In this document: piece after piece, positions 1-7,348 of the stretch
Layout: the number at the start of each line of letters is the position of its first letter
How positions within the stretch are numbered: position 1 is the first letter of the stretch
Assembly: GCA_035573435.1 (NCBI GenBank)
Contig: DATMZR010000031.1
Span: forward strand, 278,066-342,065
Origin: Solirubrobacterales bacterium
Lineage (GTDB): Bacteria > Actinomycetota > Thermoleophilia > Solirubrobacterales > 70-9
Direction of reading: 5' to 3'
DNA length: 64,000 nucleotides
The notes under the pieces: generated by a model
What the model saw: the letters and a program-made list of their open reading frames with translations, nothing else
Databases searched by the model: none
What the model was told of the DNA's origin: nothing
Made by a program: the position numbers and the translations under genes

Positions 1-2
1 TC

Positions 3-482
3 GACTTCAAGTCGACCGGCTCGATCGTGTCCTGGATGCCGATCTTCCTGTTCGTGGTTCTGTTCGGGCTCTCGATGGACTACCACGTGTTCATCCTCAC
101 GCGGATCCGCGAAGCCTTCGACCGTGGAATGCCGAGCGACGAGGCGGTGGCACATGGGATCAAGACCACCGCTGGCGTTGTGACCAGCGCCGCCGTGGTG
201 ATGATCTCTGTGTTCGCGATCTTCGCCACCCTCTCGCTGATCATCTTCAAGCAGCTGGGCGTCGGGCTGGCGATGGCGGTCCTGATCGACGCGACGATCA
301 TCCGCGGAGTGCTGCTCCCGGCGACGATGAAGCTGCTCGGTGATTGGAACTGGTACCTGCCGAGCTGGCTGGAGTGGCTACCCCGCGTCACCCACGAGCC
401 CGAAGTGGAGCCCGTCGGCGAGGACGAGAGTGACCGAGCTCGAAGGGGGCTTGAGCCCGAGCGGGGTCCCAGTCCGGCCTGA
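3..482 (+). CDS. MMPL/RND family transporter, C-terminal part (5' end outside window)
   Basis: The reading frame is open from the window edge, so this is the last ~159 residues of a larger membrane exporter. The motif GLSMDYHVFILTRIREAF, followed by several hydrophobic helices and a Trp-rich LPSWLEWLPR tail, matches the end of the second transmembrane domain of MMPL exporters. The complete MMPL protein at 38399-40552 has the matching motif GLSMDYEVFLVSRIREEY. MMPL proteins export lipids or drugs using the proton gradient, and the substrate here cannot be told. The acidic tail (EPEVEPVGEDESD) is probably cytoplasmic. An internal GTG at 27 is not the true start. Confidence 0.9.
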   Translation, partial: DFKSTGSIVSWMPIFLFVVLFGLSMDYHVFILTRIREAFDRGMPSDEAVAHGIKTTAGVVTSAAVVMISVFAIFATLSLIIFKQLGVGLAMAVLIDATIIRGVLLPATMKLLGDWNWYLPSWLEWLPRVTHEPEVEPVGEDESDRARRGLEPERGPSPA

Positions 483-505
483 AAGCGTCGCCAAACAAGG
501 CCCAG

Positions 506-1738
506 CTACGGAGGGTGAGGGGGAGGGTGCCGCGACCGAAGCGCCGCGAACATCGGCCGCACCGACCGGTGGTTTGCCACCAGGATGTCCAGGGCGAACA
601 TCGCGAGGACGACTGCGACGACGACTCGCACACCGGTGGATGGGAAGGCAAACTGGATCGCGAACAGCGTGAGCACGATCCCCGAGTCGATTCGCTCGGG
701 CTCCAACGAAGAGAGAGCTGCGATCGCCATGAGCGTGGTCGAGACGGTCAGCGCCATCTCCACGGTTGCGCGAGTGTCCAGCGGCAACTCCGTTCCACCG
801 CCCCCCGCCGCGAACGCCCATGGGAGTACGCCGAGGGCGAGCGTCCACTGAACGACGGAGGCACCTAGAAACACAGCCAGCCCCTGCCCGGGCCGGCGGC
901 TGAGCGCAAGCGTCATGGCGACCACGAATTCGGGCGTCTCGGTTGCGGCCGGCACGATCGATTGGACGAGAAGGTAGGAGCTGATGCCGAGCCCCGTGCC
1001 CGTTTGCTGGAGGGCGTCGCTGAAGGGAACGGCCACGGCCGAGACCACCGCCGCCGAGAACACAAACAGGCCCACCAACCATCGGCGGCGTTGCCCGGGG
1101 GGCAGAGCTGCGAGAGAGGCGGACACGCCGACGACGGCGGGCGGCTCGTCCGGAGTCCCGCCGATCCGTCGCAGGTAGAAGAGATAGAGAGCGATCAGCA
1201 GCAGCCCGTCGATCAGCGAGACCCGGCCGAGCAGCGCGAGCAAGATGCCGTACACGGACGCCACGAAGAGAATCGAGAGGTCGACGCGGCGCGCCGGGGC
1301 GAGTCTGTACGAAGCCGCCTCTGCCCGCTGGCCGCGACGGGCGAGCAGCCACGCTCCCAGGACCGGCATCGCGACTGCGCCGGTCAGCAGGAGCCGGGTT
1401 GCGCCCGTCAGGTTTGCGCTGACCAGCTCTGTCTGCTGGGTGTAGGCAAAGTGAGTCTCGACGACGAGCTCCGGAAGGACGGTGACCAGCGTGACCCCGG
1501 CGAGTACAACCCCCCCCGAGAGTTCCACCTCGGCGGCGTCGGCCGCCCAGGAGAGCAACAAGGACGCCCCCACCAGCCCCGCACCGAGGCCGATCATGGC
1601 CACAGGAGGCGGAAGCGCGGCACCGGCGATGGCCAAGGCCTCGATGAGCAGGCCGAGGATGGCGCACGCCGAGGCCGCCGCCACCGGTCGGCGCCAGTCC
1701 GGAACCTGAGTGAGTGATTCGGTCTCCATTGGCTGCAT
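506..1738 (-). CDS. Sodium/calcium exchanger family cation antiporter
   Basis: This 410-residue protein has about ten hydrophobic helices and two copies of an acidic alpha-repeat: TLVTVLPELVVETHFA near residue 85 and PAATETPEFVVAMTLA near 265. Paired repeats with a central Glu are the ion-binding signature of the Ca2+:cation antiporter superfamily, which exchanges Ca2+ for Na+ or H+ at the inner membrane. It starts 8 bases downstream of the stop of the UPF0182 gene on the same strand, so the two are probably co-transcribed. The ATG at 1738 fits the first hydrophobic segment well; a second ATG lies three codons in. Ion specificity is not visible. Confidence 0.85.
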   Translation of the reverse strand: MQPMETESLTQVPDWRRPVAAASACAILGLLIEALAIAGAALPPPVAMIGLGAGLVGASLLLSWAADAAEVELSGGVVLAGVTLVTVLPELVVETHFAYTQQTELVSANLTGATRLLLTGAVAMPVLGAWLLARRGQRAEAASYRLAPARRVDLSILFVASVYGILLALLGRVSLIDGLLLIALYLFYLRRIGGTPDEPPAVVGVSASLAALPPGQRRRWLVGLFVFSAAVVSAVAVPFSDALQQTGTGLGISSYLLVQSIVPAATETPEFVVAMTLALSRRPGQGLAVFLGASVVQWTLALGVLPWAFAAGGGGTELPLDTRATVEMALTVSTTLMAIAALSSLEPERIDSGIVLTLFAIQFAFPSTGVRVVVAVVLAMFALDILVANHRSVRPMFAALRSRHPPPHPP

Positions 1739-1746
1739 CGCCCCGC

Positions 1747-4700
1747 TTACGGACCGCGCGCTGACCGGCGCTTGCGGACCGTGAGAGTGGTCGTCTGTTC
1801 CACGGTTTGGCCATCGGTGCCGCGCACGATGATCCGAAGCCGCGCGGGGCCCGCCTCCTGCGGAACCCAGTTGACGGCGCCGCTACCGGAATGCACCTGA
1901 CGCTTCCAGGTCAGGGTGGTCCCGTCCTTGGACTGGATCCGCACGATCTCGTTGACGGCCCTGGTGACCTTGAATTCGATGCGCTCGGGACCATCGACGA
2001 CCGGCGAGCGCGGCAGTCGGCTGAACTCCACGGTGGGTCCGCCGCTCGGAGGCCCGGGCCGAACCGTGATCACACTCTTCTTATCGATCAGGCTCCCGTC
2101 CACGCCGCGCACGAATACGTGTAGACGGTAGGTACCAGGCTTTCGCGGGACCCATCGCACCAGCGCCGTTCCGTTTCGCACCCGGAGCTTCTTGGACAAC
2201 ACGGTCCCATCCCGCGACGAGATCCGCGCCGTCTCGGTCAGGCCGTTTGACACCTGGAATCGGATGGGAACGGCACGGTTTGCAACCAACCGATCGGGGA
2301 GCCGGTGGAGCTCAACATCCGGCGCGAGGTTGATCGCCTGGCGAAGGGCCGCGGTCACCGAGTCGCCGATCCCGGCCCGCCCGTTCAGGAACGCGGTGAT
2401 TCCGAACATCTTCGCGACGCCGCGGCCGTTTGAGACGTCAAAGACGGACTGCACCTGTATGACCCCGCCGGCGAAGAAGACGATGTGCGGGTTCCCGAGC
2501 CAGACGCTGTCGATCGACGACTCGCCGACGTCGCGCAGTTCCTTGTTACGGATCCCCAGCGAATTGGCAACGCGCGGGGTAACGAACACCAGCCTGCTGG
2601 CCTGCGCGGGCCCAAGCGTGACCTGGTCGCGCGGCAGGCTGCGCGATGACAGCTTGGTCACGCCCCGCCGGTTGATCCATCCGTCGAGGGTCCCCACGAG
2701 GTTCTGAGCGTCGCGGGGGCTGTAGTAGGCACCGCGAAGCAGATGCGGTCCATCCGCCCCGGCGGGCGTCGCATAGCGATATGAGGGAGTCATTCGGTTT
2801 CGCAGCTCGTCCTCGTCGTCCTCGTCGAAGCGAATATCGGCGGCCACCTCGATCGGGCCCGCCAGGCTGGTGGGCGTCGACCACGCGTCGGCGCCGCTGG
2901 CAAAAGCGTCGGTGTGGGTCGTGTGAAATTGCTTGTAGAGCGCAGCCTGCGCGTCGAACAACGCCGCTGGATAGCGCAGGCGCTTGCGGATCCCGCGGGG
3001 CATCTCTGAAATCGGGTCGAACATGTCGGGGAACGCATCGATCCAAGCGCGAAGGATCGGATCCGGCTCTTCGACGGTGTAGAGGCGGACCTGCCCCGAG
3101 TATGCGTCGACGGTTGCCTGCACGGCGAGCCGCGCGTAGCTGGCGTCCGCGCCGGCCATGCGGACGCGCTCGGCATATGGATATGAGTCGCTCACGGTGT
3201 AGCCGCTGGCCAGGAACACGATTCGCCCCCCGACGATCAGGGCGGCGGGTTGCGGGTCCCAGCGGATGAACGGGGCCACGGTCTGCAGCCGGTCGAGGAC
3301 GTCCCGGTGAAGAATGATCCGCGACTGGCTCGTGAACTCCTTCGAGACCAGCAGCGGCAGAAAGTCCAGGCGGAGCGCGAACGCCGCGCGCAAGAGCGGG
3401 CTGGACAGGTCGATCCCACTGGAGCCCGGGTAGTGGTAGGTCGGCTGTTCGGCATCGGACGCCGTGGGTCGGTCGAACTCGTGCCGCCGCGTGTCCGCCA
3501 CCACCCAGTCGGGTGAGTTCGGCTGCTGCCGGCCGAAGTAGATGCGCGGCTGCCGAATGGGGAGCGCCCGGTCATCCTGCACAGGGCGGCCATCGCGGTT
3601 GAATCGGGTGGCCGAGAACCGGAATGCTCCGAAGCCGTGCGTGTAGACGAGCCGATCGTTGGCCCACCCACTCGGGCCCCCGCGGGCGCGATCAACATCG
3701 AGCTCCCGCTCGCCGATGACCGTCAGACGTGAGCCTCCTCGCACCGGGACGGCGTCGAGCGTCATTCGCGTGGGGCGATAGAACGGCGTGTCGCTCGCGA
3801 GCTGTTGCATCTGGAGCGCCAAGACGTTCGAGTCCCAGAGCTGCACGTTGTCGAGCTGGTGTCGGCTCTGCCTCACCTCGGCGGAGGTGATCCTCGACGT
3901 GGGCACAAAACGGTGCACTTCCACGCCATCCAGCCCGAAGGCCTGTCGGGTGCCGGCGATCGCGTGCTCGAGGAAGGGCGCCTGTTTGGCGACGGGGTCG
4001 GGATCCACCACGTAGTGCTGGACCAGCGTTGGTGCCCACGACTGGGAGACGATCGCGACGATCCCCAGCGCGGCCACCGGGAAGATCGCCGCCCGCCTCG
4101 CTGCAAAGACGCGCCCGTGGGCCGCCAGGAAAGGCGCAGCCGCGAGGCCGATGGCCGCGGCTACCGCGACGTACGAGAGCACGCGCAGGCCAAGCAACCG
4201 GACGTGTACGTCGACGTAATGCGGCCCGGGGAACGGCTGGCTGTCCCCTCCGTGTGTCTGACCCAGCTCCGCCGAGAAGGTCGCCAGGTGCAGGCGCCAA
4301 GCCAGAAGGAGCAGGGCGAGGCTTCCGAGCAATGCGAGATGTACGCGCGCGGGGTGAGTGGCCCTGAGCGGTCGCCAGTTGACCGCGCCCGTAACGGTGT
4401 GGATGACGATTGCCAGGACTGCGCCCAGCGCGGCGATCCAGATCAGCAGGCTCGAGAGCGTCTCGAGGAAGGGCAGCGAGAAGACGAAGAAGCCGAGATC
4501 GCGGTGATGGAGCGGATCCTCGACACCGAAGGACTGCTGGTGCACCCAGAGCAGGAACGTCTGCCAGTTCCCTCTGGCGCTCCAGCCGATCATCGCCGCG
4601 ACCAGCACGCAGCCGGCAATAGCCGCGGGCATGAAGCGCCGGGAGACGGAGGACGGGGCATAGCGGGTCGCAAGCCAGGCGTTGCCGATCAGGAACGAGG

Positions 4701-5097
4701 CGGTGAACCCACCGACGACCAGGACGAGCAGCGCCTTTACTTCCTGCACGCGGATGAAGGCGTCCTCTTGGTCGAGCTCCCGGAAGAAGAGATAGTCCGT
4801 GGTGACCTGTGAAAGGACCACCCCCACCAGCAGCGGCAGCCCGACAAGGGCCAGCACGATGAACGTGCGGATTCGCGGCTTGACTGCCGTCGCCAAAAGT
4901 GCCCGCGTCCGACCACCGCGCCGAGATCGTCTGGCCCTTTGCTGGGATTCGGCCGGTCGCCCCAAGGACTGGTCGTGTAGATCAGCTAGAGGGAGATGAG
5001 CTCTGTCTGAGCCTTGCTCAACGCCGTCGGAGTTGCCAGGGTCCGACGACTGCTGCTCGCCCGGGTCGAGGCGTGGAGCATCAGGGCCGCCCGACAT
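1747..5097 (-). CDS. UPF0182 family large membrane protein with C-terminal Ig-like repeats
   Basis: The protein is 1116 residues. A charged cytoplasmic N-terminus (~1-75) is followed by about seven transmembrane helices (~80-350), then a large extracellular region with family features such as the long FEDRPTASD-like and SYRYATPAG stretches. UPF0182 (COG1615) is widespread in actinobacteria and its function is unknown. Unusually, the last ~200 residues form two similar ~95-residue beta-rich repeats (each with a DGT core and a W-P aromatic strand, ending in a TITVR/TLTVR motif), which look like bacterial Ig-like domains. The ATG at 5097 has no Shine-Dalgarno of its own and directly follows the stop of a seven-codon leader ORF. 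Confidence 0.88.
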   Translation of the reverse strand: MSGGPDAPRLDPGEQQSSDPGNSDGVEQGSDRAHLPLADLHDQSLGRPAESQQRARRSRRGGRTRALLATAVKPRIRTFIVLALVGLPLLVGVVLSQVTTDYLFFRELDQEDAFIRVQEVKALLVLVVGGFTASFLIGNAWLATRYAPSSVSRRFMPAAIAGCVLVAAMIGWSARGNWQTFLLWVHQQSFGVEDPLHHRDLGFFVFSLPFLETLSSLLIWIAALGAVLAIVIHTVTGAVNWRPLRATHPARVHLALLGSLALLLLAWRLHLATFSAELGQTHGGDSQPFPGPHYVDVHVRLLGLRVLSYVAVAAAIGLAAAPFLAAHGRVFAARRAAIFPVAALGIVAIVSQSWAPTLVQHYVVDPDPVAKQAPFLEHAIAGTRQAFGLDGVEVHRFVPTSRITSAEVRQSRHQLDNVQLWDSNVLALQMQQLASDTPFYRPTRMTLDAVPVRGGSRLTVIGERELDVDRARGGPSGWANDRLVYTHGFGAFRFSATRFNRDGRPVQDDRALPIRQPRIYFGRQQPNSPDWVVADTRRHEFDRPTASDAEQPTYHYPGSSGIDLSSPLLRAAFALRLDFLPLLVSKEFTSQSRIILHRDVLDRLQTVAPFIRWDPQPAALIVGGRIVFLASGYTVSDSYPYAERVRMAGADASYARLAVQATVDAYSGQVRLYTVEEPDPILRAWIDAFPDMFDPISEMPRGIRKRLRYPAALFDAQAALYKQFHTTHTDAFASGADAWSTPTSLAGPIEVAADIRFDEDDEDELRNRMTPSYRYATPAGADGPHLLRGAYYSPRDAQNLVGTLDGWINRRGVTKLSSRSLPRDQVTLGPAQASRLVFVTPRVANSLGIRNKELRDVGESSIDSVWLGNPHIVFFAGGVIQVQSVFDVSNGRGVAKMFGITAFLNGRAGIGDSVTAALRQAINLAPDVELHRLPDRLVANRAVPIRFQVSNGLTETARISSRDGTVLSKKLRVRNGTALVRWVPRKPGTYRLHVFVRGVDGSLIDKKSVITVRPGPPSGGPTVEFSRLPRSPVVDGPERIEFKVTRAVNEIVRIQSKDGTTLTWKRQVHSGSGAVNWVPQEAGPARLRIIVRGTDGQTVEQTTTLTVRKRRSARGP

Positions 5098-5121
5098 TCA
5101 CATATGGCGCTGCGAAGCCAT
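5098..5121 (-). other. Seven-codon leader ORF abutting the UPF0182 start
   Basis: On the minus strand the strong Shine-Dalgarno GGGAGGAG (5128-5135) lies six bases before an ATG that encodes MASQRHM. The TGA stop is followed immediately, in the same frame, by the ATG of the UPF0182 gene, which lacks its own Shine-Dalgarno. Ribosomes stopping here could restart on the large gene. It could instead be an accidental arrangement with the real start elsewhere. Confidence 0.45.
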
Positions 5122-5249
5122 CTCGAGCTCCTCCCGTCGCGGCTCAGCCTACTCTCGTCTGCCGGGCGAAGTGCAGCGCTGGTTGCGCTCCGCGCCTCAG
5201 GCAAGCCCCGACACGCCCCGCGAAGTGAGCGTGCGTCAGACTTCGCCCG

Positions 5250-5636
5250 ATGGCGCTTCCTTCGACTTCTACGGGCCGCGCTCTGCTTGGCGCGAGAACT
5301 GCTCTCGGCATATCAACCCTTCTCGCGCCGCGGATCGCCGGCAGGGCGTTCTTCCTTGACCCGGATGACAACCCACAGCTGCCCGTGATCGGCCGCATGT
5401 GGGGCATCCGAAACCTCTCGCTTGCCGCCGGGATGTACGCGGCCACCGGCGCTCACCGCGCTCGCTGGTGGCGGCTCCAGGTGGCAGTCGACGCGCTCGA
5501 CTTCCTTGCGATCGCCATGGAATGGCGCCGCGGCGCCATCGCCGGCCCGCCAGCCGGGTTGATGGCGGCCACAGCCCTCGGCGCGACCATGCTCGGAGCC
5601 CTGTCCGTCGCAGGCGAGTCGGAGCAACCGGGCTAG
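5250..5636 (+). CDS. Small DUF4267-like membrane protein
   Basis: This is a 128-residue hydrophobic protein with about three to four helices. The pattern GRALLGARTALGISTLLAP, then a FFLDPDDNPQLPVIGRMWGIR stretch and LSLAAGMYAATG, resembles actinobacterial DUF4267-type proteins of unknown function. It is divergent from UPF0182. No clear Shine-Dalgarno precedes the ATG, so the start is uncertain. It ends 25 bases before the next gene on the same strand, which has its own -10 element. Confidence 0.7.
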   Translation: MALPSTSTGRALLGARTALGISTLLAPRIAGRAFFLDPDDNPQLPVIGRMWGIRNLSLAAGMYAATGAHRARWWRLQVAVDALDFLAIAMEWRRGAIAGPPAGLMAATALGATMLGALSVAGESEQPG

Positions 5637-5648
5637 CCGCGCTCTCAC

Positions 5649-5654
5649 TAGGCT
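5649..5654 (+). promoter_or_regulatory. -10 element TAGGCT, leaderless-type
   Basis: TAGGCT lies seven bases before the GTG of the PEP-mutase-like gene, so transcription would begin at or next to the start codon. There is no Shine-Dalgarno here. Confidence 0.5.
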
Positions 5655-5661
5655 GGCTGGC

Positions 5662-6450
5662 GTGACCGAGCAGGAACGGGGGGCGGCCTTTCGAGCCTTG
5701 CACGAGGACGAACCGTTTGTGATCCCGAACCCGTGGGATGCAGGCTCGGCCAAGGTGCTCGGTTCGCTTGGCTTCAGAGCGCTAGCGACGACCAGCGGTG
5801 GGTTCGCGTTCACGGTCGGGAAGCTGGACGGCGGCGTGACGCTCGACCAGGTGATCGACCACACGCGGGTGATCGCCGCGGCTACCGACTTGCCGGTCTC
5901 GGTCGATCTTGAGAACGGCCATGGGCATTCTCCGGAGGACGTCGCGCGCGCCATCACCAGGGCCGCCGAGGCAGGCGCGGTCGGCGGCTCGATCGAGGAC
6001 TGGGACCGCGACGGCGCCATTTACGAGCTCGACCACGGTGCCGAGCGGATCGCCGCGGCACGCGAAGCGGCCGATGCTCTCGGCTTTCCATTCACCCTCA
6101 CCGCCCGGGCCGAGAACTTTCTGCATGGCAAGCCAGATCTCGACGACACCATCGCCCGCCTTCAGGCCTACGAGCGCGCCGGCGCCGATGTGCTCTACGC
6201 GCCCGGGCTTGGGACCGCGGAGCAGATCCGGACGATCTCCGACGCGACAGGCAAACCGCTAAACGTGCTCGCCCGCTCGGGCCTCTCGATGAGCGAAATG
6301 GCGGATGCCGGCGCTCAGCGAGTCAGTGTCGGGTCCCGGTTTCTCTGGGTTGCGGTCGCCGCCATGGTTTCGGCGGCAGAGGGAATTCGCGACTCCGGCG
6401 ACTTCTCCCAGCTTGCCGTACGCGTGCACCCGGATGAGTGGCTGGGCTAG
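5662..6450 (+). CDS. Isocitrate lyase/phosphoenolpyruvate mutase family protein
   Basis: The 262-residue protein has a TIM-barrel layout. It begins NPWDAGSAKVLGSLGFRALATTS, the usual entry strand of PEP mutase/ICL proteins. Next come the Mg2+-binding DLENGHG, then SIEDWD, then TARAEN, and finally LNVLARSG. The superfamily breaks or rearranges C-C or P-C bonds in 2-oxo-acids such as oxaloacetate, phosphonopyruvate or methylisocitrate. The Cys of the isocitrate-lyase KKCGH motif is absent, so a lyase or hydrolase acting on small oxo-acids is more likely than glyoxylate-shunt isocitrate lyase. The GTG start is supported by the adjacent -10. The gene stands alone. Confidence 0.85.
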   Translation: MTEQERGAAFRALHEDEPFVIPNPWDAGSAKVLGSLGFRALATTSGGFAFTVGKLDGGVTLDQVIDHTRVIAAATDLPVSVDLENGHGHSPEDVARAITRAAEAGAVGGSIEDWDRDGAIYELDHGAERIAAAREAADALGFPFTLTARAENFLHGKPDLDDTIARLQAYERAGADVLYAPGLGTAEQIRTISDATGKPLNVLARSGLSMSEMADAGAQRVSVGSRFLWVAVAAMVSAAEGIRDSGDFSQLAVRVHPDEWLG

Positions 6451-6456
6451 GGGCTG

Positions 6457-6484
6457 AGGCTCAATCGCGCAAAAGCGTGAGCCT
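6457..6484. terminator. Bidirectional hairpin terminator between convergent genes
   Basis: AGGCTCA (6457-6463) pairs with TGAGCCT (6478-6484), and an inner CGC/GCG closes a GCAAAA loop. It sits exactly in the 39-base gap between convergent genes. No long U tract is present. Confidence 0.6.
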
Positions 6485-6489
6485 GGCTC

Positions 6490-6768
6490 TTACCGCTGTT
6501 GCTTGATCCATGAGAGGATCGCGCGGGAGTGGGTGATGACCGTCCCGTCGGGAAGCTTGAGGGCCGGCAGCTTCGTCGTTCCCGTCGCTGCGCGCAGTTC
6601 GTCACGCGAGCCCTTGCGCAGGAAAGGGACCGGGCTGCCGTGGGCGGCGATCACCTTGTCGTACTCGATGCCTGCGGCGCGTAGGGCGTCCTGCACGCGG
6701 CGGCACGGGTGGACGCGCGGCCCACCGTCGTCGCCATGGCACACGAACAGGGTCGGGATCTCGGCCAT
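6490..6768 (-). CDS. Glutaredoxin/GST-N-like thioredoxin-fold protein
   Basis: This 92-residue protein runs TLFVCHGDD, then HPCRRVQDALRAAGIEYDKV, then KLPALKLPDGTVITHSRAILSWI. That is the beta-alpha-beta order of a thioredoxin fold, with the cis-Pro in LPALKLPDG and the glutathione-type SRAI turn. Stand-alone GST N-terminal domains like this are thought to be thiol-linked reductases. The usual CxxC is replaced by one Cys early (residue ~9) and one at HPC. It begins two bases after the stop of the VOC gene on the same strand, so the pair is an operon. Confidence 0.75.
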   Translation of the reverse strand: MAEIPTLFVCHGDDGGPRVHPCRRVQDALRAAGIEYDKVIAAHGSPVPFLRKGSRDELRAATGTTKLPALKLPDGTVITHSRAILSWIKQQR

Positions 6769-6770
6769 GG

Positions 6771-7181
6771 CTAGGCGGTACCCAGGAGCGACGCGAATCT
6801 GATGCCGAAGCCGTCGGGATCCGCGATCGTGAAGTCGCGCAGCCCGTAGTAGCGGTCCCCGATCGGGACGACAACCGGGGCCCCGACGTCGTTTGCCACC
6901 TTCCAGCAGTCGTCGACGTTCGCGACCATGACCCGGACGTTCGCGACCGGAAACCCAGCACCCTGCACGGGATCCCCGGGTTCAACACCTTGGAAGGCTG
7001 AGACTTCCGCGAGAAACAGACGATGGTCTTCCCAGGTCAGCTCTACGAAGTTGCCAGCGTCCCGGAGGAGTTCGAAGCCCAACGAGCGATAGAACGCGAC
7101 CGACCGCTTGATGTCGCGAGCGACGACTTCGCAGACGAGCTGTTCGGTGGGGTCCACGTATCGGCTGTTCGCTCTGGCCAC
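6771..7181 (-). CDS. VOC (glyoxalase/bleomycin-resistance) family protein
   Basis: The 136-residue protein has two beta-alpha-beta-beta-beta modules. VVARDIKRSVAFYRSLGFEL opens the first and MVANVDDCWKVANDVGAP the second, and it ends with RDFTIADPDGFGIRFA, the typical C-terminal VOC strand with the metal-site Glu replaced in part. VOC proteins bind a metal and act as isomerases, dioxygenases or antibiotic-binding proteins, and the substrate cannot be told. The GTG start is chosen because a TACCGT -10 lies seven bases before it. Confidence 0.82.
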   Translation of the reverse strand: MARANSRYVDPTEQLVCEVVARDIKRSVAFYRSLGFELLRDAGNFVELTWEDHRLFLAEVSAFQGVEPGDPVQGAGFPVANVRVMVANVDDCWKVANDVGAPVVVPIGDRYYGLRDFTIADPDGFGIRFASLLGTA

Positions 7182-7188
7182 CTACGTC

Positions 7189-7194
7189 ACGGTA
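7189..7194 (-). promoter_or_regulatory. -10 element TACCGT for the VOC/thioredoxin-fold pair
   Basis: On the minus strand TACCGT ends seven bases before the GTG at 7181. Confidence 0.45.
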
Positions 7195-7348
7195 CCTCGT
7201 CGCGGGAGCCTCCAAGAGCGTTGCCTCCGCGGGGCACTATCGCCCCGGGAAGGGCGAGATCACGCGTCAGATAGTGTCCACGCGACAGGCGACTGTCAGC
7301 AAGGACGAACGGGGGAGATAGCTTGGCTGGAAGGGCCGAAGAAGACCA

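Noticed and set aside
378-1814. Long minus-strand frame (478 residues) over the cation antiporter
   Set aside because: Arg/Gly-rich shadow frame of high-GC DNA; the frame at 506-1738 has membrane helices and antiporter motifs.
3805-4812. Plus-strand 335-residue frame opposite UPF0182
   Set aside because: Charged, repeat-poor translation without recognisable features; the opposite strand encodes a clear family.
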